Shown here piece after piece: positions 54,036-64,000 of a DNA stretch of 64,000 bases (the first letter of the stretch is position 1; each line of letters begins with the position of its first letter). The position numbers and the translations under genes are program-made. Below the pieces are notes generated by a model, which saw only the letters and a list, made by a program, of their open reading frames with translations, searched no databases and had not been told where the DNA came from. Source of the DNA: Bimuria novae-zelandiae CBS 107.79 (Eukaryota; Ascomycota; Dothideomycetes; Pleosporales; Didymosphaeriaceae); contig ML976742.1 in assembly GCA_010015655.1 (NCBI GenBank), positions 23,150 to 87,149 on the forward strand, in the 5' to 3' direction.

Positions 54036-54364
54036 GTATGAGAATGGGAGGCGGAGGGTGCCCGCCAGTCGTCGCGCTCGTTGGGCTTGTCGATTGTGCC
54101 GCCGGATACGAACGCACTGGAGCGAGGACGGGCTCGGAGGGATAGGAGCGGTGTGAAAGGTTGGATAACGCCGTTTGCTATATAATGCGATGGTGGACAA
54201 GTGCTACATGTACTCTATATATGTACGACCCATCCGTGTATGCTATGCAATGCACCGTATCCAATGCACCAATACCCTCCTGCACAAACAGACCCGTTCT
54301 CCTGATCATACACCATAAATACATATACAAAAGACTGTTCGTGTGGGGGAGAACGCCAAATCGC
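54036..54364. other. 3' region between paralogue 3 and rad5
   Basis: Convergent 3' flanks. No feature seen. Confidence 0.35.
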
Positions 54365-57300
54365 TCAACTCAACAACTCCTTAATATCCTCAATCCTCTG
54401 CGTCTTCTTCTCCTCATCACTCATCATACCCAAACTACTCGCTATAAACTTCTTCCTCTCCTGGATCCTCAGCATCTTCTCCTCGATACTCCCATTAACG
54501 ATAAAGCGCGTGACTTTAACCTCCGAGTCCTGTCCCATGCGGTGCACGCGGTCGATAGCTTGGGCTTCGACGGCGAACGACCACCACGGGTCCATCATGA
54601 AGACCCTCTTCGCGCACGTAAGATTGAGGCCGACACCACCCGCACGGAGGGACAGGAGGAGGACGTAGGGCTTCGGGGAGCTGGTGAATTCTGCGAGCGT
54701 GGTTGCGCGAAGCTTCTGGCCCATCGAGCCGTCGAAGCGGAGGAAGGGGATGTGGTCGCGCGTAAGTGCTGGCTCGATCAGGTCGAGGAAAGATGTAAAC
54801 TGGCTGAAGACAACGCTCTTCATGGACTTGTCCTGCTTTCGGATGCCTTTAAGATGGGTGAGAAGGGCCTGCGTCTTCGCCGAACCGCTGAGCCCGATAC
54901 GGCGCAGACTAATGCGGGGTGTCTGCGTTGCGGCCGGACCGTCGACTTCATCAGCAACGTGATCGTGCCTAACGACTTCGAAGACGTCCCGTGCACTAAT
55001 CGGCTCGCGACAATTGAAGCATCGGGGTAGCTCACCCTTCTCGCGCTGGTGGTTGATGTAGTTCACCAGACACTCTTTGCAGGCGGAGTGCCAGCATCCA
55101 GTAACGGCTTGGTCGATCATAGGTTCTTCGGAGCAGATGGGGCATTCTGCTTCGGCTTCGTCCTGGATCTGCTTGAGCACATTGGTGCCGTACCGGTTGA
55201 CGTCCTGGTCCCGTTCACTATTGAATCGCTCGATGAGGCTTTCAAGATCCATGTCATCTGCTAATCCATTCGCGAGGTCCGATGCAAGTGCGGCATCTTC
55301 CTCGTCAGCGACCAGGTTGGCCTTGCGAGTGAGCACAGGATGGCAACATGATTGACGAAGGCGCAGGATTTGCGCGAAAATGGTGGTGTATGACTTGAGC
55401 AAGGTGCCCTTCTCGGCATTGGCGTTGAACACGGAGCGTGCACGCGCGTAAATATGGTCGTATACACTCTTTTCATCTTCCGAGAGCTGTAATCTCTCAA
55501 CTTCGATTGAGCGGGGAGGAAGAGGGACGAGAGCTTTGCCATCAGGAGTCTTCATGTCCTTCGTTCTTCGGAGCACAAGTGGCTCGAGCACTGTCTGGAC
55601 GACATCAAGGGCGCGGATGAATTCTCCCGATTCGAAGGGAACAGTGATGAAGGTCTTCCAGAAGGAGAAGTTGGCCCACGGCTCTACCTTCAAGAAGCGT
55701 ACCAAACTAAACAGGTCTTCCAGACGATTGACGATGGGTGTACCAGTAAGCACCCAGCGGTGCTTCGCACTAAGCTCATAGCACGCTTTGGCCGTCTTCG
55801 ATTGTCGGTTCTTGATGTAGTGAGCCTCATCGAGGATGATGCGGAAGTAATCAAGCGAGAAAATGCCGCCGTGGGAGCCGCTGTTGCCATCTTGCTTCAC
55901 CACTTGCCCATACTCAGCGAGGACAACACCGTAGCTGGTGATGATGACATTAGGAGCATTGGCCCCGTTGGATGCGGAGCACAGCTTCTGTAAGTTGACC
56001 GCCTTTTCAGTACCGTAATATAGCATGACCTTCAAAGTCCCTTCTTTCGAAGCCTTTTCAGCTTCGCTTTGCCACTGCGCAAGCAGAGACATGGGGGCTA
56101 TAACCAAAGTGGTGTATGGAGCAGGTTCGACGGCTGCACTATTCTTTGGTAGTCGCGGAAGGGCCCTTGGCGCAGAAGTATCGCTCTCGATCACTTTGTT
56201 TCGATGCGTGTGAATTAAGCTCAGCATTTCGATGGTTTTACCGAGACCCATTTCTGCAATTGTTAGCTCTGTCATGAGAATCGATGGTAAAAGAAGGCGT
56301 ACCGTCAGCCAGAATACCTCCCAAGCAATTCTGCTCCTGTCTCGGGAACTCCAGGGACAGATGACCCGAGTAGGGATTCAAATAGAACAGGTTCTGGTGT
56401 TCAATAACAGGGACCGCTTCATTGTCAGCATCCTTAGTCGGCCACGCGTACTCTTCCCACAAAGGATGCATTGACTCGTCCTTGTTTTCACTGGATTCTT
56501 CCTTCTCTTTCCCAACCATCCAATGCAGGGCTTGCTTCTGGTATTTGCGGAGGTCCATGTTAAATGTATCGGCGGGTTCCATCTCCGGGGTGTTGAAATC
56601 GAACGATTGCGCTTTCTTGTACAGGGAATCCAGTTGATCCTGTTCAAGCTCTTCTCCTTCTCCTTCTTCCGTCGGAGGTGAAGACCCGGGTTCGGCGGCC
56701 TGGGTGCTACCATTCTTCGCTTTGGGCTTTGCATTTTCGTCGCTCTCAGCAGCCTGCAGAAGGCCCTGCCGTTTGTGCTTCTCTGTAGTCGCGTTCTCGC
56801 GAGTGGGGTGAAGATTGATGGCCTCGAAAAGCTTCACTAAGCCCACCTGGCGTAGGCGCAAATCCCTCTCGTCAGAGCTTTCCTTCTCTTCGAAGAGATT
56901 GACCTCACGGTTGTTGTCAGGCTTGACGAACTTCCTGCTGTCGAAGGCGCTACGTAGAAAGAAGGCGCGTAGCTGAAGAAAAACATTGTCTCCTGTTCTG
57001 AGGCGATCGGGCGTGTAAACGACGGTACCTTGGAAGCTGCAGATCTTCTGGTCTATCAGAGTAGAGATCCAAGTCGCAGAATCATTCTCCAGCCGGCCCA
57101 CTTCTACGCCACGGCTGTTGGTGAACCGAACGACTATGTCCATCTTCTTGAGGTTCACTACACGCTTGATGCCTTTGCCCTGTTTTGGCTGTATCTTCTG
57201 ACGCTCTATACTGATTTCTTCCTCGTGCTTCAGCAAACCGCTCCCGCTCTTGGTGGCCCAGCCCGTGACGCCAAATGAACCCACGTAACGCTTGCCAGGC

Positions 57301-57816
57301 ATTTGTGTCAGTATCGGTGCTATCGGAGTGGACGAGCCAAAATCGGGCGTGGAGGCATTGGAGGCTTCGGAGTCGTTTCGTCTCAGAGCGTTCGCGAGGG
57401 TTTGCTGCACAGCCGAAGCACGAGACGGTGTAGAGTTCCAGGAGCCATCAAGATACAAGTTGATCGCTTCATTTGGTCAATTGAAATTCCCATTTTCCAT
57501 GGTTTTTCATACCTCGCTGCACATCGCCACCACTCACGTTCTTCAACTTTAGAAGAGTCATTTGCGACAGCTCTCCTACTACTGCTTGAAGCATGTCCGC
57601 GTCGAACCCACCCAGGTCGCCCTCATTTTCTCCATCAACCTTAGCTAGTGTTTTGTCTGGTTGACTGGGCGCGCTGTCAAAGGAAGCCTTGGATGGCGAT
57701 GGGATAGACGATGCAGGCGATGCAGGACGAACGGGAGAGACCTGAAGAGGCGACGAATCCTCCTGAAAGAACCTGCGCTTCTTGTGCGGCCTCTCTTCGG
57801 GGTGCGGCGACTCCAT
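54365..57816 (-). CDS. RAD5: DNA repair helicase Rad5 (SNF2/RING ubiquitin ligase)
   Basis: Error-free post-replication repair: Rad5 polyubiquitinates PCNA with Ubc13-Mms2 and reverses stalled forks. Exons 57816-57513, 57466-56303, 56253-54365; 1118 residues.  Introns are 46 bp (GTATGA...GAAG) and 49 bp (GTACGC...GCAG). Joins restore QRAINLYLDGSW and LADEMGLGKT. In order: a HIRAN-type DNA-binding region (RYVGSFGVTGWATKSG to VVRFTNSRGVEVGRLENDSA), helicase motif I (DEMGLGKT, about residue 490), motif II (ILDEAHYIKN), LTGTPIVNRLEDL, a C3HC4 RING (CPICSEEP ... GCWHSACKECL ... RCFNCREP), then helicase C with VVFSQFTSFLDL, SLRAGGVGLNLT and QAIDRVHRMGQ. All catalytic motifs look intact. An in-frame ATG at 57912 would add 32 basic residues. 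Confidence 0.95.
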
Positions 57817-58077
57817 GGCGTTGTTGTCGAAGTGTGCGGGGCGTGACTTTCGTCGTACGCGTCTCGCCTTCGACGCGCTTTCACGGACGCGCCAACCAAT
57901 CGGAGCAATCATAGCGTCATCGCCAAAGTGACGTCCAACGAACTTTTTGTCGCCGCCGCATCTCGTGTACCATCAGCTGGCTTCTTATTCTATGTATCAT
58001 AGTTTCTTTGTTGTCCTACAGTCAATGGCGCATTGTTCGTAACATTCACCCTGAAAGTCGTCCTGCGCACCTTCTCA
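57817..58077. promoter_or_regulatory. Bidirectional promoter between rad5 and the NDUFAF6-like gene
   Basis: 261 bp between two divergent starts. A short upstream frame (ATGGCGCATTGTTCGTAA at 58025-58042) precedes the NDUFAF6-like start and could act as a uORF. No specific operator is identified. Confidence 0.5.
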
Positions 58078-59261
58078 ATGCGCCCGTCACAGCTCCCTGC
58101 AGCTTCCGTCCGGCGCATACCCACGGCAAGAGTTACATACTCAAAGAGAAGCATTCATCAGTCCCAATGCTTTACAACTTCAGCGAGCCAGCCTTCCGCT
58201 GAAGAAGTAGCCAAAGCCCGAGCATATTGCGCAAACCTCATAAGGTCCATACATCCGTGCTTGCTGCAATTGCTCCATTCTAATCATTCCACAGAGCCCA
58301 CGATGCGCCTTCCCACGTCCTTCAAACCTTCATCCCTCCTTCCGCCCGCGATGCCTACCTCGCAATTCGCGCTTTCAACGTCGATGTCGCCCGCGTCGCC
58401 GACACCACATCCACGCCGACCGTCGGCATGATGCGCATGCAATTCTGGCGGGACACGGTTACAAAATCGCTCGCCGGCACGCCCCCAAAGGAGCCTGTAG
58501 CCATACTACTAGCCCACGCAGCCGAGAACCTGCACAACCGCTCCAGCGGAAAGGCAAGACTGAGCAAAAACTGGTTCCACAGGATCATCAACACACGAGA
58601 GCAGTATCTCGGGAATCCGCCGTACCCTACTCTAGCCAGCCTGGAGAGCTACGCAGAGAACACATATTCGACGCTGCTATATCTGAACCTGTCGGCACTA
58701 CCGCAAGCGAGCATCACAACGGATCATGTTGCGAGTCACATTGGGAAAGCGATGGGCATCACAGCCGTGTTGAGGGGAATACCGTTCATCGCATTTCCTC
58801 CGCAGCAGTCTCTCGGCGGGTCCACTCAAGGCGCTGTCCTACTACCACTAGACGTCATGGCCGAAGCCGGTGTAAAGGAAGAGGAAGTCTTCAGGGAAGG
58901 CGCCGCCGCCCACGGGCTCCGTGACGCTGTATTCACCGTCGCTACCCGCGCCAACGACCACCTCATCACAGCGCGAGAAATGCTGATCAAGCTGCGATCC
59001 GAAGGCTCCGTCGGCCACGATTTCGAGCACCAAGACGACGCCGAGCGACAGTACGCGCCGCAGGACCAGAGCACCGGGCAGGAAAGGCAGCTGGCGGAAG
59101 TCGAGCAAGCCTTCGGCGTCTTCATGCCCACCATCTCGACACAGTCCTGGCTCGACCGTCTCCAAAAGGCCGACTTCGACCTGTTCGACCCAGAGCTGAG
59201 GAAGGTAGACTGGAAGTTACCCTGGAAAGCATACTGGGCGTATAGTAGACGGAAGCTGTAA
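58078..59261 (+). CDS. NDUFAF6-like protein (phytoene/squalene synthase fold), mitochondrial
   Basis: Exons 58078-58244 and 58295-59261 are joined across a 50-bp intron (GTCCAT...CACAG, with a TTCTAATC branch), giving 377 residues. The N-terminus is basic and Ser-rich (MRPSQLPAASVRRIPTARVT), typical of a mitochondrial presequence. The body is of the squalene/phytoene synthase superfamily: ARAYCANLIRAHDAPSH, ARDAYLAIRAFNVDVARVAD, MRMQFWRDT, YAENTYSTLLYLNLSAL and HIGKAMGITAVLRGIPF. In NDUFAF6 and fungal homologues the aspartate-rich substrate motifs are degenerate and the protein helps assemble respiratory complex I instead of making isoprenoids. The DXXXD motif is likewise absent here. Role taken from the family. 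Confidence 0.85.
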
Positions 59262-59290
59262 ACACAACACACTTGTACAATGAAATGATA

Positions 59291-59313
59291 CCCCCCCCCC
59301 CCCCCCCCCCCCC
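59291..59313. repeat. Poly-C run
   Basis: 23 consecutive C residues, 30 bp after the stop codon of the NDUFAF6-like gene. Its exact length is likely to be unreliable in any assembly. Confidence 0.9.
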
Positions 59314-59597
59314 ATCTGCTTCATCTTTTTCTCCATCGTTCCCCTTCCCTCCCTCATCTCTATCCTCTGTTTTCTGAACCCTTTAACATTACGCATCGCA
59401 CTCTCAGGCAATTTTAAAATCTTTGGTTTTTGAAGTTTTCATTAAAAGGACTACATCAGTCTTCGTGGACACTGCCACCGGTAAAGTAAAGCAACCCCCA
59501 TTATCGCACCGCTGCATCGCAAAACATCCTCCAAAGCACAGAAATCAAGGAAGCACTTTTACAGAAATCAAAACTAAAGCAAGAAACTATCCTCCCT

Positions 59598-59880
59598 AGG
59601 TATCGTAGAGGTGTAAACTGGGGACGTGAAAACAGTCCGAGAAGAAAAGTAGATGGAGGTCCGGAAAATGTCGAAAAGAGCGTGGATGGCTGGCGTGGTG
59701 AGGTCCCGTCATCCGGTGGTATAGGATCACAATTGAAAACTGTACTCCGCATTGGGTATCGCAAGAGTGTAAACTGGAGATGTGAAAAGAGTCCGAGAAA
59801 AAAGGTGGATGGGGTCCAGAAGGTGTCGAAGAGACGGCAGAGGCCTGGCGTGGTAGGGCCGGTCATCCGCTGGTATAGGA
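59598..59880. repeat. Diverged tandem duplication of about 157 bp
   Basis: Two units share most of their sequence over about 125 bp. One starts GTATCGTAGAGGTGTAAACTGG at about 59599 and the other GTATCGCAAGAGTGTAAACTGG at about 59756; both end in GGTATAGGA. A minus-strand frame crosses both but has no other support. Confidence 0.7.
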
Positions 59881-59959
59881 AAGGCTACACCTACAGCTGA
59901 TCGTCCCGAATAATGACCCTAAATCGCTGGTTCGGATCCACCGTACGGTCTTTCTTCTC

Positions 59960-60689
59960 TTAGAAAAGTTTCCGCAGCGTGCGCTCGAAGTGCATACGGC
60001 GCACAGCGTTTCCGGTGGTGCCGAAGATGTTCTCCTCCAAGACGTACTCGCGCAACTCCTTAGCCGCGGCGGCAGCGACCTTGCCATACTTCTGCGCTTT
60101 GAGGTTGGCCGACATGGCGGTCTTCGCGGTAGCATGCGCAGCGTTGTCCTCCGGGAGATGCGGGTTGTGCATAGCTTTCATGTGTGCCTTTACAGCAGCC
60201 TCGGCGGCGTTGTGCTGCGCGGCGGCGCACTCGCGAGCGTAGGCAGTCGCGGTGGCGGCGTCGCGCTTGAGACGCTGCGCGTGCGCGAGGAGGAGGGTGA
60301 AGGTCGTCGTCTTGGTCTTGTTGATCTCTTCTATCTTCTCGAAGTTGGCGATGACGCGATCACACTCTTCCGCTGCGGAGGCGAAGGCTTCGGCTTCCTC
60401 CAGGACACGGGCTTGCAGCGCTTCTTCTGCGGCTGCCTGTTCGGTGGCCTTTCGCGCGGCGCTTTTCCAAGACCTCCATCAATTGGCGAAGCGTATCCCA
60501 GAATTCCTCGTACATGCCCTCGGACAGCCGCATATCCCTGAAAGCCCGGTAGACCTTGTAACCAAATTCGCTCCGGGCTTGGCGTAGCCCTGGATGCGGC
60601 AGAAAACCTTTGCAGAGAAAAGATTCTCCCATCCTGTGCGGAAGCGGCTGACTACCTGGGAGTGGAGGTTCTCGAAGGAGCCGTGCCAA
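59960..60689 (-). CDS. Alanine-rich coiled-coil protein, frame shifted internally
   Basis: Unrecognised. The 3' frame (ending at 59960-59962) is clearly coding: QARVLEEAEAFASAAEECDR, NFEKIEEINKTKTTTFTLLL, QRLKRDAATATAYARECAAA, NAVRRMHFERTLRKLF. It is a long alpha-helical, alanine-rich chain with heptad character. Upstream, FGYKVYRAFRDMRLSEGMYE and EFWDTLRQLMEVLEK continue the helical style in the next frame. The two meet at about 60465-60475 without a usable intron, so one base has probably been lost or gained. The 5' end is unclear because a perfect inverted repeat (60622-60764) lies just inside it. The start at 60689 is only the limit of the open frame. Possibly membrane-shaping or cytoskeletal, but this cannot be told from sequence. 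Confidence 0.5.
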
Positions 60690-60764
60690 TACTGCTCGCC
60701 CTTCGCGCAGATGAGGACCTCCACTCCCAGGTAGTCAGCCGCTTCCGCACAGGATGGGAGAATC
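60622..60764. repeat. Perfect 48-bp inverted repeat with 47-bp spacer
   Basis: The arm at 60622-60669 (GATTCTCCCATCCTGTGCGG...) is the exact reverse complement of the arm at 60717-60764. A transcript from either strand would fold into a 48-bp perfect duplex with a 47-nt loop. Confidence 0.9.
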
Positions 60765-61077
60765 AGCTTCTTCCCAATGACTATTGTCTTGCGAACATCT
60801 GCCTCGAAGTTAAAAAGTTTGCAACTGCCCTTCCGACCAAAGCCCAGTTTCAATCACAAAGCCTTAGTCTTGTACCAATAACAGGGTAGCACTTGAGAGA
60901 TTATCTTTTCAGTCCAGCAACCTTGCCACAATGCATGTCAGTGATGGCTATCAGATACTCCCTTACATATGTAGCATTAACTCCCATACAGATTCGGCAT
61001 TATATCATAACACTCCGGCTCGAAAAGACAGCTCGATACTTCACGTGCATGTACAAACCACTGAGACATCTAATCTT
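60765..61077. other. Intergenic region
   Basis: 3' flank of the J-domain gene and the unresolved 5' side of the alanine-rich gene. No further feature. Confidence 0.35.
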
Positions 61078-61842
61078 TCACGATTGTACCTCCGCCTTCC
61101 CCGCCAACAACGCCTCCCGATGCCCCAAGAACCGCCTGATACGATCTTCTTTGCTCAACGACGCAGTCTCTTCATATAGCTTCCTCAGCTCTTCAGAAAC
61201 CGCCTGATGTATCTTGTGGTGTGCAAGAGCGGCCTCGCGCGACATCTTCGTCGCCCTCATCAGTTGAAGCCATGAAGTCACCGCGATGAGGAGCAGCATG
61301 GTGACTGCAGATCCCAACTTCCACACAAAGACCTCCTCTTGATTTTTATTGTGTTGATCGTCGTATTGGTCGTCGTACGGCTCTTTGGCGGGCCACTGAT
61401 CGGTTCGTGTAATTGGTTTGGGAGCGAATCGCCAACCAATGCCATTTGCGTCATATGCTTGTCGCTTGACTGGATCTGAGAGTATATTGTGCGCATCCAT
61501 GATCATGCAGAATCGCTCTATCACGACTTCCGCACTCAGGCTCTGGTCGGTGGAGAATTGGTGGCGATCAGGGTGGTACAGCTTTGCAAGCTCCGTGAAA
61601 TTGTGTTTGCTGTATGGAGTAGATCTGCTCTGGCGAAGAACATCGTAAGGAGAGGGGTCGTGCGTGGAGGGCCAGTTGGCGAGTGCGGGCAGTGAAGCCT
61701 TTCCAGTCGTTGAGCTAAGACTGCGATAACCAGAAGGCAAGGATCTTGAACCGAAGGCTCGTGGCTTTGAGTATTCTGGAAGTACCGCAGCTCTTACGAG
61801 CAGAATAGTATACTTCGTTGAGAACAGAGCTGTAGCAGCCAT
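61078..61842 (-). CDS. J-domain (DnaJ) co-chaperone, probably mitochondrial membrane
   Basis: Single exon, 254 residues. The N-terminus is basic and hydroxylated with SLSSTTGKASLP, like a mitochondrial presequence. The J domain runs from about residue 65 (SPYDVLRQSRSTPYSKHNFT) through the HPD motif (residues 90-92 in AKLYHPDRHQ), which stimulates Hsp70 ATPase, to HNILSDPVKRQAYDANGIGW. There is no G/F linker or zinc finger, so it is a class III J protein. A membrane helix follows (KLGSAVTMLLLIAVTSWLQL, about 175-195), then a helical tail with ALAHHKIHQAVSEELRKLYE. The arrangement suggests an organellar membrane-bound J protein. The partner Hsp70 is not known from the window. Confidence 0.88.
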   Translation of the reverse strand: MAATALFSTKYTILLVRAAVLPEYSKPRAFGSRSLPSGYRSLSSTTGKASLPALANWPSTHDPSPYDVLRQSRSTPYSKHNFTELAKLYHPDRHQFSTDQSLSAEVVIERFCMIMDAHNILSDPVKRQAYDANGIGWRFAPKPITRTDQWPAKEPYDDQYDDQHNKNQEEVFVWKLGSAVTMLLLIAVTSWLQLMRATKMSREAALAHHKIHQAVSEELRKLYEETASLSKEDRIRRFLGHREALLAGKAEVQS

Positions 61843-62626
61843 AGGGATGGGTACATCAGGCGGCTTGTGAAATGAACTGAGTGTCTAAAGCGGGCGACAT
61901 CTCAAGTAAGTGGAATTGCGGTGTGAATTCTGCGTTGTTTTGCTCCCATTAAACGTGTGATGTAGCTTCCGGACTACAAGTCAAGATTGAGGTTTTAGAC
62001 ATACTGCGTAGCGTCCCATGGTACCTACGCAAGGTACGACCCTCAACGCCAAATACGTATCGAATCATCAGATTGCGCCAGTACTCCTCCCATACGCGTC
62101 TGATGACTGTCTAGGAAAGGTGCGGCTAGCGTATAGTCCCGCTCCACGGCGTTAGTCTTCAGACTAGTCTGCGTTACGTTGCGCACATTTGCGTGGCTTT
62201 AACAGACGCAGCGGATTCGGGACACTGGCATGGTACTGGCTTCGCCTTATGACAGAAGCGACCGTATCGCATTCTCAAGGCTGTACAGCGTCGCGGCTCA
62301 AACGCTGCTATATCTCTATCACTGGACGATGGGCAAGAAGGCGGCCTCCCTAATTTGCTGCCCCAAGTAATCACCCGTTGAATCATGTCTGAGTGGCCAG
62401 ATCGAACGGAGACTTGTATTGCTTCTTTCTATTAAGTGTAGCGTAGAGTTACGAGCAAGCGTATTCAGAGAGCTGTCGTAGATGTGTGTGAAGGGAAAGG
62501 CGACATGTCCATCGGCAAGCTCCTGCGATATTACAGTCCAGTGCTGCTGTCGTACTGCGTCCCATTTCATCTCCTTCGCGACCCCGCTGCACTGATCAGA
62601 GACCGACACCTGCAATCGCTGCGATG
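61843..62626. other. Upstream region of the J-domain gene and intergenic DNA
   Basis: No supportable gene. Minus-strand frames at 62174-62386 and 62319-62645 are not supported by any domain. Confidence 0.35.
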
Positions 62627-62942
62627 ATAGCACCTGCCATTCCACTGTAGCTATTCGTCAGTACTTCCTCGATAGAAGCGATCTATCAATCGGACTAACA
62701 TCGGAGCAGGCACGCTTGTCATGTGCGCTTGTCATGTGCGCTAGGCCCGGTGAAGCGGTAGTCGACGAAGCCGCAGCCGTGGCTTCGGTAGCGGACGAGT
62801 GTTCGTCTTCAGTAGCTGTCATTGCCATGGTAGTGGTGACACCGTTCATAACCATGACTGTAGTGTATACGACCGCTGATGATTCGTCACGGTCCTCGTG
62901 GCCGGCGACGTGGGCGGCTGCAAGGCCGAGAGTAAAGAGCAT
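62627..62942 (-). CDS. Small secreted, probably GPI-anchored Ser/Thr-rich protein
   Basis: The first frame starts MLFTLGLAAAHVAGHEDRDE, a short signal-peptide-like start, and continues VVYTTVMVMNGVTTTMAMTA with a Ser/Thr/Ala-rich stretch to DKRACSD. There a donor (GTTAGT) opens a likely intron. Beyond it the minus strand encodes SGMAGAIIAAIAGVGL followed by TGA, a typical C-terminal hydrophobic GPI-attachment tail. The phase of the join does not work exactly with the visible acceptors (GAATAG or CTACAG), so the exon boundary is uncertain, and the tail may end below 62627 (about 62597). Without splicing, the protein ends DRSLLSRKY at 62658 and lacks the anchor. Cell-wall surface protein by style. 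Confidence 0.5.
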
Positions 62943-62966
62943 AAAACAAAGTATCTTGAATATGTA

Positions 62967-64000
62967 CCGTGTTTTATCAGATGACGCACAGCCATCACTT
63001 GGCGCACGCTCACCGCCAAATTTTCGACTTCTTCACCCTCTCATAACTACACCAATATGGACCCAATTGAGGCTGCGTTAGAGTCGCTGAAATCGCTGAA
63101 TCCTGGAGAAACACCTAATTACACTATAGTTGCAAAAAAGTATAGTTGTAATTAAACAACGCTATTAAAGCGCCACCGCGGGGTTTAAGGCACCTATACT
63201 TAATAAATTAATAATATACGCCTCCTTAACACCACGCAAGAGAAAGCTCTTATAACTTATATTAATAACCTTTACTAACAAGATCTACCGCCTACAAGAT
63301 AAATAATATAGAATTTCGCCTTAGAAATAGCTAGAAGAACTACTAAAAAATACTAGGTTAATTACTTTATCGCTCGACATTATATTAACCTTATATTACA
63401 TTAGAGCTCTAGTATAGACGCGTTATAGCACAAAGCTAATTTAGCATTTAAATATAGCCTCTACTTTAAGCTTTTAGCGCAGAAGATCGAATAGTATAAC
63501 GTAGAACCGCAATATATATATAATATAGACAAAAAAGGCTTCTTAATTAGGGTACTATTAAAGATAAAGCGCATCTTCTCCCGCCGAAGATATAAGAATA
63601 GCAGAGTAAAGCAAGTTATATAAGATAGTAATAAAGAGTAGATAATAATAATTATATATATTTGCGCCGACGATAGTGCTCTTACGCTAACCTTAATTTA
63701 CTAGGCTATTTCTAGTAATATACAGGACTTATAGCTTTAAGATTTTAACCTATAAGAGCATAACTATTTCTTTACTTCCTTAGCTAGTAGATAGACAAAT
63801 AACAAGATTAGTATATAATAGCTAAAATAAGTATTTAATCGCAAGATAAAGGTAAAGGCGCGTCGCTCTTAGCGTCTCCTTATCCTTAATAGCTATAGCT
63901 CCTATATAATAATAGAATTTATTAAGTATTATAATAAAAATTAAATTCTCCTGGCTATCTTTCCTCCTTACGCTACCTATACTCTCTAGCCACTTAACGT
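62967..64000 (+). mobile_element. pogo/Fot5-like transposon, RIP-eroded, truncated by the window end
   Basis: ATG 63057 opens MDPIEAALESLKSLNPGETP, then NYTIVAKKYSCN, before the first stop. This is the same N-terminal helix-turn-helix seen in the element at 43.3 kb but a different subfamily. The AT-rich continuation preserves LLNTTQERALITYINNLY, NIDKKGF (first catalytic Asp intact, near 63527) and ICADDSALTLTLIY. The left end is placed at 62967, after the TA at 62965-62966, because that puts the ATG 90 bp from the end, the same spacing as in the 43.3-kb element. This placement is inference. The right end lies outside the window. Confidence 0.75.

Noticed and set aside
54161..55030. 289-codon plus-strand frame
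   Set aside because: It is antisense to the helicase C domain of Rad5, whose minus-strand motifs are unambiguous.
1..64000. tRNA or rRNA genes
   Set aside because: I looked for TPsiC-type boxes and rRNA-like conserved blocks and saw none I could support by eye.

Overview
This window is nuclear DNA of a filamentous ascomycete, most likely a Dothideomycete of the Pleosporales type. The evidence is short 46-94 bp GT-AG introns with internal CTAAC/CTGAC branch sites, fungal-specific genes (Met30/sconB-type F-box WD40, Atg17, HET-domain, chloroperoxidase-type peroxygenase, Coq11-like), a 33-residue ankyrin array of the fungal NLR type, and AT-rich blocks in which DNA transposons have been eroded by RIP-like C-to-T mutation. 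The order is inferred from gene style, not from any database comparison.

Layout. 0-0.9 kb: the 3' end of an ankyrin-repeat gene. 1.5-6.1 kb: a repeat island with a solo LTR carrying a 5-bp target duplication, a RIP-eroded pogo/Fot-type element with 58-bp inverted repeats, and further AT-rich relics. 7.5-16.6 kb: metabolic and regulatory genes, mostly on the minus strand (class V aminotransferase, serine beta-lactamase-like hydrolase, bZIP factor, frame-broken methyltransferase, hexose transporter). 17.8-19.1 kb: a dead cytochrome P450. 19.6-32.4 kb: a housekeeping block (sconB/Met30-like, Atg17, Rio1, Coq11-like, Yaf9 and a small conserved-looking gene), interrupted by a complete Tc1/mariner element and several copies of a short MITE-like repeat, one of them inside a sconB intron. 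33-54 kb: an accessory block with a peroxygenase pseudogene lacking its haem cysteine, two near-identical inverted hAT-derived elements (36.5 and 51.1 kb, each with a perfect 8-bp target duplication), a degraded gene that joins a cysteine-rich ectodomain, a Ser/Thr stalk and a membrane helix to an intracellular HET domain, a pogo-like element with perfect 49-bp inverted repeats, a long unrecognised protein built from about eight degenerate helical repeats, and a cluster of small single-pass membrane proteins. 54.3-62.9 kb: housekeeping genes again (Rad5-type SNF2/RING helicase, NDUFAF6-like, J-domain protein) plus an alanine-rich gene carrying a perfect 48-bp inverted repeat. 63 kb to the end: the start of another RIP-eroded pogo-like element.

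The housekeeping genes look intact. Several accessory genes carry premature stops or lost catalytic residues, and many of these changes can be explained by single CpA-to-TpA transitions, the signature of RIP. The most interesting architecture is the transmembrane HET gene at 37.9-40.9 kb. The most interesting unclassified protein is the repeat protein at 47.3-50.1 kb. Exon structures were read by eye from splice motifs. Each multi-exon model given without a frame warning keeps an open frame and a length divisible by three.
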